Assembly: GCA_032358255.1 (NCBI GenBank)
Contig: JAULBX010000002.1
Coordinates: 1 to 64,000, forward strand
Source: Heterotrichella gracilis
Taxonomy: Eukaryota; Sar; Xanthophyceae; Tribonematales; Xanthonemataceae
Direction of reading: 5' to 3'
DNA: 64,000 bases
The notes beneath the pieces were generated by a model. That model searched no databases and was not told where the DNA came from. It worked only from the letters and a program-made list of their open reading frames with translations. A program made the translations under genes and the position numbers. Below, one piece after another: positions 9,270 through 19,474 of this stretch (position 1 is the stretch's first letter; each line of letters opens with the position of its first letter).

Positions 9270-9665
9270 TTATTTAAAATTTAACGCTATAGAATTAGCT
9301 ATTTCTTCAAATTCTTCTTTACTCAATTGTAATTTTGAATTTGCGAAATTACAATCGTTCATTGTTTTTATTGGAATTAAATGAACGTGAGCATGCGGCA
9401 CTTCAAGCCCTATAACCTGCATGGATATTCTGTTGCAGCTAACGGCTTTTTTTATTGCTAAAGAAACTCGTTTACTAAAATCCATTAGGCCTAAATATGT
9501 TTTATCATCGAGATCAAATATATAATCCACTTCTTTTTTTGGAACAACTAAAGTATGACCTTTTGTTAGGGGAGCAATATCTAAAAAAGAAAAGTAATTT
9601 TCATCTTCGGCAATTTTGTAGCAAGGTATTTGCCCAGCAATAATTTTTGAAAATATACCTGGCAT
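9270..9665 (-). CDS. HIT-family (histidine triad) nucleotide hydrolase
   Basis: 131 residues. The histidine triad HAHVHLIP (His91, His93, His95) is intact, and the N-terminal CxFCxI-type region reads IFSKIIAGQIPCYKIAED, typical of the Hint branch. These proteins hydrolyse adenosine phosphoramidates and acyl-adenylates in the cytoplasm; the biological substrate is usually unknown. It sits between greA (5-bp gap) and the phosphohexomutase (7-bp gap), so the three are almost certainly cotranscribed. greA next to a HIT gene is, to my knowledge, a common Bacteroidota arrangement. Confidence 0.93.
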   Translation of the reverse strand: MPGIFSKIIAGQIPCYKIAEDENYFSFLDIAPLTKGHTLVVPKKEVDYIFDLDDKTYLGLMDFSKRVSLAIKKAVSCNRISMQVIGLEVPHAHVHLIPIKTMNDCNFANSKLQLSKEEFEEIANSIALNFK

Positions 9666-9670
9666 TTTAT

Positions 9671-10144
9671 TTAAATAGTAATTTCTGAGATCTGAAAAGT
9701 AACTTTTCCGGCAGGTATCTGCACATCCACCTTCTCTCCCACTTTTTTACCCAGTAATGCTTTACCAATTGGCGAGTCGACAGAGATCTTTCCGATCTTA
9801 AGATCAGCTTCGTTCTCTGCAACCAAAGTGTATTTCATAACAGCTCCGTTATTTGTATTTTTAATTTTAACGGTAGTTAAAATACTTACTTTCGAAAGGT
9901 CGATCTGTGTTTCGTCAACTATCCTGGCATTAGCAATTACATCTTCTAATTTTGCAATTCTAAGTTCTAATAAAGCCTGAGCTTCGCGTGCGGCATCGTA
10001 TTCTGCATTCTCGCTTAGATCGCCTTTATCACGAGCATCAACAATGGCTTGAGTAGCTGCTTTTCTTTCAACAGTTCTTAGCTGTTGCAACTCATCTTTC
10101 ATTTTCTGCAAGCCTTCTTCGGTGTAATATCCTATTTGTGCCAT
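9671..10144 (-). CDS. greA: Transcription elongation factor GreA
   Basis: 157 residues, the normal length. The N-terminal coiled coil (about 1-75) carries the conserved acidic tip in DARDKGDLSENAEYDAAREAQ, and the C-terminal FKBP-like domain ends with VGEKVDVQIPAGKVTFQI. GreA enters the secondary channel of RNA polymerase and stimulates cleavage of backtracked transcripts. It is the first gene of the greA-HIT-phosphohexomutase operon. A terminator for the upstream PorV-like gene lies just before it, so it should have its own promoter in the ~80 bp between them, although I cannot point to a convincing one. Confidence 0.96.
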   Translation of the reverse strand: MAQIGYYTEEGLQKMKDELQQLRTVERKAATQAIVDARDKGDLSENAEYDAAREAQALLELRIAKLEDVIANARIVDETQIDLSKVSILTTVKIKNTNNGAVMKYTLVAENEADLKIGKISVDSPIGKALLGKKVGEKVDVQIPAGKVTFQISEITI

Positions 10145-10157
10145 AATTACCTATTCT

Positions 10158-10193
10158 TAAAAAAACAAAGAATCCCGATTAATACCGGGACTC
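10158..10193 (-). terminator. Terminator after the PorV-like gene
   Basis: Read on the minus strand, GAGTCCCG and CGGGATTC form an 8-bp stem with one G-U pair, followed by TTTG and a long T-run. It separates the receptor/secreted-protein/PorV operon from greA. Confidence 0.8.
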
Positions 10194-10223
10194 TTTTATT
10201 ATAACAAATGTATTAAAAAAAAT

Positions 10224-11291
10224 CTATAGATTCAATCTTAATCCAAACGTATGGGTTCCACCAAACGGATTGGTTAAACGGTAAGAATAATCAAAGCCAA
10301 CTGTAGATTTTTTCTCGTTAACTGGTACTTCAAAAGTAACACCTGCTGCAGGTCCTGTAAATACAGTTTGACGAGTATCTTCTTTTAAAATTCCTTTTTC
10401 AGCATAATAACCAGCTCTAAACATTAACATATCTTTCCATGCATATTCTAAGCCAAACAAAAAGTTATCGTTAGTAAATGAGTTAGATGTATAAGTGCCA
10501 TTAAAGCTTAAACGGTGTTTTTTAGATAGACCTGTGCTGTCTTTTGTAAGATAAAGATCGTATGCCATACCAATATTTACCAATGCAGGTAATTCAAAGG
10601 CGCCAGAGCGGTTATTAACTGTTAACTCATATTTGCTACCGTAGCTAACTGTAGTTTGACGAGATAAACCATCACCTCTGTAAGACATTTTTGGTCCCCA
10701 GTTCTTCAATGCGATTCCAATATGGATCTGATCGTATTTACCTGTGTGGTATTGAATACCAGCATCAAGTGCAATACCTTTAGCAGAAACGTTAGGGATC
10801 TGTTCGTTGATGATCTTAAAGTTGATACCACCAAAGATATTATCAGAGAACATTTTTGCGTAAGATAAACTGATATTATAAAAACTTGGCGTGTAAGTAC
10901 CTAAACCGCCTTCGGGTTGCTCTTCGGTAGTGATCTCGATCTTACCGGCGTTAATAGCAACAACACCTAAGCCAATAGTTCCGGTCTCACCAACACCTTG
11001 AGTTACACCAAAACTGTTGATATAAATATCAGTACCTTGTAACCAGTTTGAACGGTTAAAGATAACTTCGGTCTTACGTGTAAAAGCAGTACCTGCAATG
11101 TTCAGGAACTGAGCTTCCAAACCTCTTACCTTAGCAGAGTTAGATCCAACCATACCTGCATTTCTTGCGTATGGATTTATCAATAATTGTCCGGCTCCAG
11201 CCTGACCCCTTCTTTCGGGGTTACCGGCATTACCAACGGTTGCAGCAACCATTAAAGCGGATAAACTAATATATTTTAAATTTTTCATCAT
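10224..11291 (-). CDS. PorV/PorQ-family outer-membrane beta-barrel protein
   Basis: 355 residues from the ATG at 11291 (an ATG follows directly at 11288; the frame also reaches a TTG at 11306). A signal peptide ends near GNAGN. It then has the family's start region (QLLINPYARNAGMVGSNSAKVRGLEAQFLNIAG) and alternating strands of a FadL-like barrel, ending NPFGGTHTFGLRLNL. PorV is the shuttle that takes T9SS cargo from the SprA translocon to the attachment complex; PorQ-like members have related roles. This copy is the third gene of an operon with a TonB receptor and a 1477-residue secreted protein rather than beside porU. It is probably a dedicated paralogue for that protein (inference). Family call is strong; exact orthology is not. 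Confidence 0.85.
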   Translation of the reverse strand: MMKNLKYISLSALMVAATVGNAGNPERRGQAGAGQLLINPYARNAGMVGSNSAKVRGLEAQFLNIAGTAFTRKTEVIFNRSNWLQGTDIYINSFGVTQGVGETGTIGLGVVAINAGKIEITTEEQPEGGLGTYTPSFYNISLSYAKMFSDNIFGGINFKIINEQIPNVSAKGIALDAGIQYHTGKYDQIHIGIALKNWGPKMSYRGDGLSRQTTVSYGSKYELTVNNRSGAFELPALVNIGMAYDLYLTKDSTGLSKKHRLSFNGTYTSNSFTNDNFLFGLEYAWKDMLMFRAGYYAEKGILKEDTRQTVFTGPAAGVTFEVPVNEKKSTVGFDYSYRLTNPFGGTHTFGLRLNL

Positions 11292-11309
11292 AAGCTTTAT
11301 TAGCAAAGG

Positions 11310-14300
11310 TTAGTAACTCTGAACATCTAAAGGACGCATTGCCCCAAACCATTTAATTATTTTTTCTCCAATTCCAGGTGCATCTATATAGAAGATATAT
11401 AAACCGCTTGCAACCGAAATACCGCTTTGATTCTTAAGATCCCAATCGGCATAAGGTATACGTTTAGCTTGTTTAATATCATTACCCGTTCCTGACGTTC
11501 CCAGGTAAATATCTTCTTGCCCTGTAACATCACGTGTAATTGTTCTAACCAAAGTACCATTCATTGTAAATATTTTAATTGTACACTTGCTTGGTAAATT
11601 TGTAATTCTTACACGGTTATCGATCCTGTTTACTTCGTAAGCAGAAGAACCATAATAAGGATTTGGAACAACTTTAATCAGATCTAAAGCACTCTTAGCT
11701 AAATCACCTTGTCCATATAAAGTAGCAATATCACTTGTATTAAATTGATACATCGGGAAATTGTTATTTACTGGGTTCGAAGCAGTATGAGTAGTTAAAG
11801 CACTAGGAGTACTTACAGTCTGAAATTTATTGATAGATATTGCTGATTGAGGCGTAGCAAATGTAGCTACTCCAGAGAAACCATAACGATATGGTTTTGC
11901 AACATTTATTTGTACCCTAACATCAGCTGGCATATTAGCAGGATCAGAAAAATTATATCCTGGAGCAGGCATTGGCATTGATACCCACATGATATCACGC
12001 TCTAAACCATTTAATGGCCCTAAACCTGCACCACTATTATCTTGGTTAAATGATGCGCCAAAATATTTTTGCAACACATTAATTGACCTTGCACCAAAAT
12101 CATATTTAAGCTGTCCATAAGGCTCACCGCCTAATGTAGACTCCCAACCAAACGGAACGCCTGGTGTTGGATACGACGATTGAACAGAGTTACCGCCAAA
12201 CACGTAAATAAAATGTTTACCACCAAAAGCAAATGGATATGGTGAATTATAACTAGAAGTAGGATTCCACTTCATATCGTTTCCATTATTTTCTTTTTGA
12301 TAACTATCTTCTCCAAACATCATATTTAAACGCTCACCGGTTTCAATATTAATTGCATAACCAGGGAACCAGCCCATACCAGTTGCTGAGATAAATGCCG
12401 GATCATCAACATTAGAGCTTGAAGCTGTACCTATTGCATAAACACCGTCTTTATTTACCGAAGGATGTCTTCTTGGACCAAAGAATACACCACCGCCTTC
12501 GCTAAGTGTATATTTTTCCTGCATTTCAATAACCGGACATCTTGTCCATTTGCTCTTATCTTTAGTAAACACGATAAGTGCACTTCCAAGTTTTCTTAGA
12601 TCAGTATTTCCATCTAAGCTAGGAGAGCCATCACCAGGTGTTCCATAAATTGCCGGATAATTAATAGCATCCAGTTTCCAGATCTTACCATTTAAACCAG
12701 GTCCGCCAAAAACACGTGCTGGTACATTTGGTGCGCTGCTAGAAGTAACTGAATAATAAGATGCGGCTAATGGATATGGCGCCCATGTTCCACCTAAAAT
12801 ATTTCCGAATACTTTTTTAGGATCGTAAAATGCAGCAACAACCCCAGCATTATCTTTTTTATAATAAGCATCTTCGCTACCAGCTGTTTTATTGTTTCCG
12901 GAAAGGATCCAGTTAAACGGTGTGTTACCATCTACATCAGGAACGGAATTTAACCATGCCGGACCATTAACATAAGAGATACTTGCTCCAATAAATGAAC
13001 CTGCTGCAGGACCAGGATAATCAGAATCTAAAGTTTTGAAGTCTGTGAACTGACCAACAAATTCACCCGGATCGGCAACTTGTTTAATTGTTATTGAAAA
13101 ACCTAGGTCTGGAAAATAAAATTCATTTCCAACTTTAATTGTCTCATAACGAATATCCGTAGTATTTGTTGGAACGATAGACGTTGGGTAATATGATTTA
13201 CCTGACTGAATATCTTTTAATTCCCAACTTGTATTGTCAATATTTAATGCTGCAATACCAAGACTTGCTGTTCCTGAAGCTGTAGGAGTTGGCATTGCAT
13301 TTAAACTTGCCTGAGGTGTAGTTGAAGTAACAAGATTATTAATGAATCTGAAAGTAAAATCAGAATTTTTTACGTTCAACGGATCCACAACTTTAATGTT
13401 AATTGGACCTTGTGCATTTTCGTAAGTAACATCTGCTTTAAATCCATTAGCTACGATCTCATCTTCCGATGCTTGAGTCATGGTTAAAATATTTCCACCA
13501 TTACCTTGTCCTTCGATCCTTGTAATTTTTGGACCAAAACCATAAGCAGCCTGAGCTACTGTACCATCTTTTTCAACGTCTGGAATATGAGGAATACCCG
13601 CAGCGCGTTTGAATTTACGACCTTCAAGATAAGGGCGTTTTTGACCTAAAATGTTTGCAGCAGGATTTACCGAAACAGCAACATCTGGTGCATAGGTCAA
13701 ATAATTATTATAAGCATAAGCTACAGCAAAGAAATAATATGTTTTATTATTAATTAATTTTCTGTTTGATGAAGTTGAAAAGGCATCATCTGTAACTTTA
13801 AATGTAGATACTACACCTTTATTCAAACCTTCTACTTTTATTTTTGGTACAAGGAATCCAACATTGTTATCTAATTCAAAATTAACAATACGCGAAACAT
13901 TATTTTCAAGATCGCACTGGAAAACTGGAATAGCTTTTGTTCTGTCACTTAAGTCAGTTGAAGTTACTTTATCATTAACAACTTGGTACACAATATAACC
14001 TTCAAAACGATACACTTTATCAGGATTACTTAATGCAGTAATAGTTGATGTTGGATCAGATAAGATAGAAATATCTGTTTCAGCATAATCATTATTGAAT
14101 GTTTTGTAGTTATTTGTTCCTTTTTTGTTTGTAAGGTAAATGATCAATTCATTGTTAGTTTCCTGAATAGTAAGATCCGGAGCTTCAGGACCATCTAATA
14201 ATTTAAAACAATTATCAAATAAAGCCTGAGCTTTATCATCGGCTGTTTTTAAAAGATCGATAGAAGTTAAGTTACCACCTTTTACAGGGCTTTGCGCCCA

Positions 14301-15743
14301 AGGCATACCAAAAGTAATATCGTTTACTGCACCAGGTAATAATCTGAATGGACCTGCTGATTGTAAGAAACGTCTGTCACCAGGTAAGTTACCTGCAGAT
14401 TTTTCAGTCCAACCTGTTCCTGTAACAGGATTACCATCATACACATAAGTTGCAGGAGCGGTTCCACCATAAGCATTACCACCAAAAGTAAATGGCGAAC
14501 CATCTTTCCAGAAACCTGTCATGAAATTATAATAGTGAATAGCGATATCCGGATTAGTAGTTTGTGGAGGGAAAGCACCAATGTTATTATTGTAATAAGT
14601 AAAACGACTCATTTGAATTGTTTCGCCTGGTTCATCAATTCCACTGTTTGGAAGTCCTGTTCCGTTGTCGTTATCATTATCGATCCCATCATTTGCATCA
14701 GCTAACGGACCTTTAAAAAAGTCGCAACCTAAAGCAGGAGGAAAATCTCCGTAACCATTAGTACCAGAAGCTGTTTCATCAAATGGATCGGCGTTGTAGA
14801 TATAACCTAAACCTCTTGATACGTCGCAACCAACATAATCATCCAAATAATATCCAAGATCCGGATCGTTCCAAACTGTAAAATAAGTTTGATTTAACTG
14901 GAAAGAAGAACGGTTATGAATTTCATAACTATAAAAAGTCATGTTGTTAACCTCATCGTTTGTTTTAAAAGCAAAAGCTTGTGCTCTCACTTCAACACCA
15001 ATAGGCACACCTTGTGTTTCTGTGTGAGCGCCCCCTTTATCATTAAATACCCAAAATAAAGTTTGATCACCATATAATTTAGCTTTACAAAAACCTAAAT
15101 TATCTTTTAAAGCTAAATTTTGAACGTCATATGCAGGATAATCGCCAGAAGTAGGATCGTAGAAACCATCAGGAGTAACATCCACAAATGGAGCCAAACG
15201 CTTACCTTGATTTTTACTTACATCACCATTACCAGGCCATGATAAGATACCAGGACTAACTGGGCCACCAGCAACAAAATTATCAACCTCAACACGAGTA
15301 ATTTTATAGATCTGATCGTATTTAGCACACTCAGCAGGGTCGGCAGATGCATTAACTGTATCTAACGGTCCAGGCCAAAAGTCAATACCGTTTTGACGAT
15401 AGGTCATGGCAGCAACTTTTAACTGACCACCCGCATCTAAACCACCTAACCAGATCGATCCACCAAAACAAGATGATGCACCGGCATTTCTGTTAGAAGT
15501 TGCAGGAACGATGTAATAGGCATTACCATTACCTTGCAAATCCCACCACATATCACCACCACTATAAATAATGGTCCTAACGTTGTTTACCCAAAGTTCG
15601 GCTGCTGCTTTCGGAGCAGTACACTCTGCCATTACTTTTTGGCCAAGATTAGTTACAGATGTCTGTCTTTGACTTGCTGCTTTTTCTCTACCATAAATGC
15701 TTATGCTACATAAGACACTTAATAATATTATTATTTTCTTCAT
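11310..15743 (-). CDS. Very large secreted protein with T9SS/FlgD-like C-terminal domain
   Basis: 1477 residues with a signal peptide (MKKIIILLSVLCSISIYG). The body is a mosaic of beta-rich segments with several GxNGxGD and DDNDNG-type acidic stretches that could bind calcium. I recognise no enzyme motif. The last ~115 residues start KVVPNPYYGSS and carry VRITNLPSKCTIKIFTMNGT, WDLKNQSG and VASGLYIFYI. They resemble a FlgD Ig-like/type A T9SS sorting domain but run ~20 residues further (IIKWFGAMRPLDVQSY), so this is a variant tail. The gene lies 11 bp after a TonB receptor and ~20 bp before a PorV-like gene and has a rare strong Shine-Dalgarno. The three products probably work as one surface assembly (inference). 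Confidence 0.8.
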   Translation of the reverse strand: MKKIIILLSVLCSISIYGREKAASQRQTSVTNLGQKVMAECTAPKAAAELWVNNVRTIIYSGGDMWWDLQGNGNAYYIVPATSNRNAGASSCFGGSIWLGGLDAGGQLKVAAMTYRQNGIDFWPGPLDTVNASADPAECAKYDQIYKITRVEVDNFVAGGPVSPGILSWPGNGDVSKNQGKRLAPFVDVTPDGFYDPTSGDYPAYDVQNLALKDNLGFCKAKLYGDQTLFWVFNDKGGAHTETQGVPIGVEVRAQAFAFKTNDEVNNMTFYSYEIHNRSSFQLNQTYFTVWNDPDLGYYLDDYVGCDVSRGLGYIYNADPFDETASGTNGYGDFPPALGCDFFKGPLADANDGIDNDNDNGTGLPNSGIDEPGETIQMSRFTYYNNNIGAFPPQTTNPDIAIHYYNFMTGFWKDGSPFTFGGNAYGGTAPATYVYDGNPVTGTGWTEKSAGNLPGDRRFLQSAGPFRLLPGAVNDITFGMPWAQSPVKGGNLTSIDLLKTADDKAQALFDNCFKLLDGPEAPDLTIQETNNELIIYLTNKKGTNNYKTFNNDYAETDISILSDPTSTITALSNPDKVYRFEGYIVYQVVNDKVTSTDLSDRTKAIPVFQCDLENNVSRIVNFELDNNVGFLVPKIKVEGLNKGVVSTFKVTDDAFSTSSNRKLINNKTYYFFAVAYAYNNYLTYAPDVAVSVNPAANILGQKRPYLEGRKFKRAAGIPHIPDVEKDGTVAQAAYGFGPKITRIEGQGNGGNILTMTQASEDEIVANGFKADVTYENAQGPINIKVVDPLNVKNSDFTFRFINNLVTSTTPQASLNAMPTPTASGTASLGIAALNIDNTSWELKDIQSGKSYYPTSIVPTNTTDIRYETIKVGNEFYFPDLGFSITIKQVADPGEFVGQFTDFKTLDSDYPGPAAGSFIGASISYVNGPAWLNSVPDVDGNTPFNWILSGNNKTAGSEDAYYKKDNAGVVAAFYDPKKVFGNILGGTWAPYPLAASYYSVTSSSAPNVPARVFGGPGLNGKIWKLDAINYPAIYGTPGDGSPSLDGNTDLRKLGSALIVFTKDKSKWTRCPVIEMQEKYTLSEGGGVFFGPRRHPSVNKDGVYAIGTASSSNVDDPAFISATGMGWFPGYAINIETGERLNMMFGEDSYQKENNGNDMKWNPTSSYNSPYPFAFGGKHFIYVFGGNSVQSSYPTPGVPFGWESTLGGEPYGQLKYDFGARSINVLQKYFGASFNQDNSGAGLGPLNGLERDIMWVSMPMPAPGYNFSDPANMPADVRVQINVAKPYRYGFSGVATFATPQSAISINKFQTVSTPSALTTHTASNPVNNNFPMYQFNTSDIATLYGQGDLAKSALDLIKVVPNPYYGSSAYEVNRIDNRVRITNLPSKCTIKIFTMNGTLVRTITRDVTGQEDIYLGTSGTGNDIKQAKRIPYADWDLKNQSGISVASGLYIFYIDAPGIGEKIIKWFGAMRPLDVQSY

Positions 15744-15750
15744 AGTAATT

Positions 15751-15756
15751 CCTCCT
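15751..15756 (-). promoter_or_regulatory. Strong Shine-Dalgarno before the 1477-residue protein
   Basis: The minus strand reads AGGAGG seven bases before the ATG at 15743, and the site overlaps the TAG stop of the upstream TonB receptor. Most other starts in this window have no such site, so this gene may be translated unusually well or coupled to the end of the receptor gene. Confidence 0.7.
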
Positions 15757-18700
15757 AAAAATTAAACATTACACCAATACGTATTTGACGCGGACTGCTG
15801 TAATTACCTGCTTTATTGATACTGATATTATATAGATCTGTAAAAGAAGTTGCGCTGTTAGCTAATGCTAATGCTGCCTGTGCTTGTGTTGATGTTAAAT
15901 AACCATCGTCAGTTGGATTACCGGTGTAGTTATATACATCTAAAACGTTACGGTTATTAAATAAATTTAATACTTGTAAATACACATTTAAGTTAGCAGT
16001 CTTTTTATCTTCATCACCTTTTTTACCAAAGCTTAAAGGAATGTTCTTGTCAATTCTTAAGTTAGATCTAAAACTCCATGGTTTAGATGATCCATTGATC
16101 TGACCAACGATACTTGAACGGGCACCAGCCACGAAAACAGAATAAGGCACGGCTGTATTCCAACGTGTGTATGGTGTACCAGAACCTAAGATGAATGATA
16201 AGTTAAATCCAACATCTTCAAGTATTTGAATAACTTTTCCTTTTTTGTTTTTGAATGATGGTCCTTTGTAATCTTTTTCAGCACCAAAACGGTAGTCATA
16301 GTTAAATACAAAACTGTGACGTTGATCAAAATCCAATGGTTGAAGGATACGTAAATTAGGTTGACCTGATCCGGCTAAGTTAGCACCAGAAGTAGCACTA
16401 GATCCTGAACCTTCAGCAAATTGTAACGTGTAGTTTGCCGAATATCTTGAACCACCTGTTCTACGGAAGTCAAAAACAAACGATAGACCTTTTGTAGTAC
16501 CGAAGTCAATATTATCATATTGGATATATGATTTTGGATAAGCTCCTGTAATATATTTTTGATTGATCATATTACGCATCTCACGATAGAATGAAGTGAT
16601 CGTTAACGATGCATTTTTACGCTCATTTAAAATTTGAGAGAAACCTAATTCGTAATCAATTGTTTGTTGCGGCTTCAAATTTGGATTAGTAACCAATGGA
16701 CTGCTACTTTCAGCATCCATATAATAATAATCTAAAGGTTGTAATTGGTTATTTGTAGGACGTTGTGTTAAGATATCATAGTGAGCAAAGAAATTAGCAA
16801 CGTCTGAAATAGGGAAAGAGAAAGCTATACGTGGCATAACATTGATGGCTGCAACATAATTGGTAAATGCACCAGCTGACATTTTTTTATCGTAGTTTGA
16901 ACGATCTTTAAATAATGGAACCGGGTTACCTGATGATGCCGCAATCAAAGATGGATCTGATAATTCATTTCCTTCAGAATCATACCATTGATCACCATCT
17001 CTATAACCTTTAATGAATAAAGGCGATTTTCCACCAGAAGGTGCTTGAGCAACATAAATAGCAGCGTCTTTAGAAAGATTTCCCGGTACGTTATCAGCAA
17101 AACCAGCAGGAAGATTTTCTAATGATCCAAGGTCACTTATTTTTGCTAATTCATGTAAAGCAAATTTATCTTTTAATACTTGTTGATTCGCATCGTAACG
17201 GTCAACACGTAAACCTACGTTAAACTTAATGTCTTTAAAGTCAAATTTGTCCATCACATAAACCGAAGCATAGATCGGTCTGAAAGAACCAATTGGGAAT
17301 TGATGTCTGCCTTTATCATCAGTAGCGTCAAGGAAATTACTGATAGTTGTTTTACCACCAACTTTTTTACCATCGTGTGTAAAACCAGCATAACCTACGT
17401 AACGAGTGGCACCATTAAAGAAAAGATCTTCAGGACCAAACATATCAAGACTAAGATCATTAGGATCTAAAGCATCAGTGTTTACAAAGCCTGTATAATC
17501 AACAGGTAAACCTAATTTCTCTAATAATTTTTCCGAGAACTTAGTTTGTTTATCCGCTTCATATTTGTTCTCATAATAGTAGTATGGTACTAAACCAGAG
17601 AATTCAGGAACTAAAATTGGATTACTCTCATCTAATTGAGTAGTGTGACTATTAGCATTTAAACGCATCAACGTCCAAAGACCAGAAGCATTTAACGCAT
17701 GGAAACTTTGTGTACGTTGGTCAAATTCAAGACCAAAGGTTACAGCATGATTTTTAATATCTGTGTTAAAGCTGGTAGCGATCCTGAATTGATCTTTTAG
17801 ATCTGTTCTGTAGTTGGTAGGATAAACACCAAAATTATTGAATAAGTTATAAATAGTTGCAGGAGCAGATCCGTTAACAATACCATTATTACCTTGAATA
17901 TAACCTAAAGTAATGTTTTGGTCTGAAGGAGTATTATTTATTAAATAAGTAGTATATATAGCCGCATCCGGGTTTTGTGTCCCCGCTTCAAAAGTTACAG
18001 GCAATGGCCTTCTTCCTAAATATTTGTACGCATTAATTGTTTGTCCATTTAAGTTAAATGCGTCATCATACAAGTAATTGAAAGCAAAGTCTTTTCCTAA
18101 GAAATCCTGGTTAAATTTACCTACGTAACCATAATCAAAGATCTTATCTTTATGAACCGCGCTTTGATTTACAGTTTTTCCGTTTTCGTAACTCACTAAG
18201 AATTTAAAGAAAGAGTTAGATAAAATGGATTGTGTTTTTTCTTTATTACCCGAGCCACCAAATTTTTGTGTGATAGATAAGTTTGTTCTAAAAGTTCTAT
18301 CTCCTGTTTTTGAGTTGTTTTGTGAGTTTATTAGTTGATTTTGAATAGCGGCATTGTATTTATCATTATACTCATAAAAAACACCCAACGATATGTTGGT
18401 ATTTCCTGATGGCGCATAATCAATTTTACCATTCAATGATAATAAACGTGAAGAAGCGTTTGGTCTGAATTTTTGTGTTTTAAGATCGTCTTTAGTAATG
18501 TATTCTGATGAACGCACAAAACCTGTTCCTGAAGGAGAAGGTAATAATGGCGTTTCTTTTATTTCTGCTAATTTTTCATCGCTTAGAACATACACCGGAA
18601 CGAAAGAAGGTGCATTATCTTTTACGTAGTTACCTTGTCCTGAAACGAAGAAACCAAGCACCGTACGTTTAGTCGAATCTTTCTTTTTGTAGATCGGTCC

Positions 18701-19474
18701 ACCAACGCTAAAACCTAATGAGTTGTAACCGTATGGATCTGTTAATTGAGATGAGATCAACTCTATACCTCCAAAATATTTCGACTGAGGACCACGGGTT
18801 GAAATAGAGATGGCACCCGATGTTAAGTCACCATACATGGCAGGAACCCCACCTGTAATTACGTTCAACTGCTCAATAGATTGTTGAGGTAAGTTTGGCG
18901 TACCAAAAACCTTTACACCATCCACAAAATAAGTAGTATTACCGCTACGTCCACCACGCACGTTGATGGCTTTTCCTTCATCGGCCTGGTATACACCGGC
19001 CGTTGTAGCTGCAACTGAGTTAATATCTTTGGTTGCTAAGTTCTGGTAGTCCTCACGGGTAACAGTTTGTCCGGACTTAGTATCCGGATCGATCAATGGA
19101 ACTTGGTAAATAACAACTTCAACTTCATCTAACTTCACGCCCTCACCGTTTGACAAGCCAATGGTAATGTAGGCAGTCTTGCCATCACCCACTTGAATGT
19201 CTTTAACCTCCGAAGCCTGGTAGCCAACATAAACACCTTTAACCGTGTACTTTCCGGGAGATAAAGGCTTTATAAATGCCTCACCATCCATGTTTGTAGT
19301 AGATACACCTACCTGAACCCCGTCTTTGTAAGCCACAACGTTGGCAAAAGGAATAGCTTCCTTAGTCGCTTTATCCTGTAATACCACTTTAATTGCACCA
19401 TTCCCATCCTGCGCTAACGCCGCCAGGCCTGTAAATACAACTAATACAACTGCTAAGTAAATCTTCTTTATCAT
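15755..19474 (-). CDS. Large TonB-dependent receptor with carboxypeptidase-regulatory-like domain
   Basis: 1239 residues with a signal peptide ending near ALAQDG. Residues ~24-110 are a carboxypeptidase-regulatory-like (CarboxypepD_reg) domain (KEAIPFANVVAYKDGVQVGV, GEAFIKPLSPGKYTVKGVYV). The plug follows (about 130-235, with INVRGGRSGNTTYFVDGVKV and GGVPAMYGDLTSGAISISTR), then a large barrel that ends in phenylalanine (IGVMFNF). It is the first gene of a three-gene operon. No SusD follows; the partner is instead a huge secreted protein plus a PorV-like barrel. It therefore probably belongs to a receptor class working with secreted proteins rather than a glycan SusCD pair (inference). Confidence 0.88.
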   Translation of the reverse strand: MIKKIYLAVVLVVFTGLAALAQDGNGAIKVVLQDKATKEAIPFANVVAYKDGVQVGVSTTNMDGEAFIKPLSPGKYTVKGVYVGYQASEVKDIQVGDGKTAYITIGLSNGEGVKLDEVEVVIYQVPLIDPDTKSGQTVTREDYQNLATKDINSVAATTAGVYQADEGKAINVRGGRSGNTTYFVDGVKVFGTPNLPQQSIEQLNVITGGVPAMYGDLTSGAISISTRGPQSKYFGGIELISSQLTDPYGYNSLGFSVGGPIYKKKDSTKRTVLGFFVSGQGNYVKDNAPSFVPVYVLSDEKLAEIKETPLLPSPSGTGFVRSSEYITKDDLKTQKFRPNASSRLLSLNGKIDYAPSGNTNISLGVFYEYNDKYNAAIQNQLINSQNNSKTGDRTFRTNLSITQKFGGSGNKEKTQSILSNSFFKFLVSYENGKTVNQSAVHKDKIFDYGYVGKFNQDFLGKDFAFNYLYDDAFNLNGQTINAYKYLGRRPLPVTFEAGTQNPDAAIYTTYLINNTPSDQNITLGYIQGNNGIVNGSAPATIYNLFNNFGVYPTNYRTDLKDQFRIATSFNTDIKNHAVTFGLEFDQRTQSFHALNASGLWTLMRLNANSHTTQLDESNPILVPEFSGLVPYYYYENKYEADKQTKFSEKLLEKLGLPVDYTGFVNTDALDPNDLSLDMFGPEDLFFNGATRYVGYAGFTHDGKKVGGKTTISNFLDATDDKGRHQFPIGSFRPIYASVYVMDKFDFKDIKFNVGLRVDRYDANQQVLKDKFALHELAKISDLGSLENLPAGFADNVPGNLSKDAAIYVAQAPSGGKSPLFIKGYRDGDQWYDSEGNELSDPSLIAASSGNPVPLFKDRSNYDKKMSAGAFTNYVAAINVMPRIAFSFPISDVANFFAHYDILTQRPTNNQLQPLDYYYMDAESSSPLVTNPNLKPQQTIDYELGFSQILNERKNASLTITSFYREMRNMINQKYITGAYPKSYIQYDNIDFGTTKGLSFVFDFRRTGGSRYSANYTLQFAEGSGSSATSGANLAGSGQPNLRILQPLDFDQRHSFVFNYDYRFGAEKDYKGPSFKNKKGKVIQILEDVGFNLSFILGSGTPYTRWNTAVPYSVFVAGARSSIVGQINGSSKPWSFRSNLRIDKNIPLSFGKKGDEDKKTANLNVYLQVLNLFNNRNVLDVYNYTGNPTDDGYLTSTQAQAALALANSATSFTDLYNISINKAGNYSSPRQIRIGVMFNF

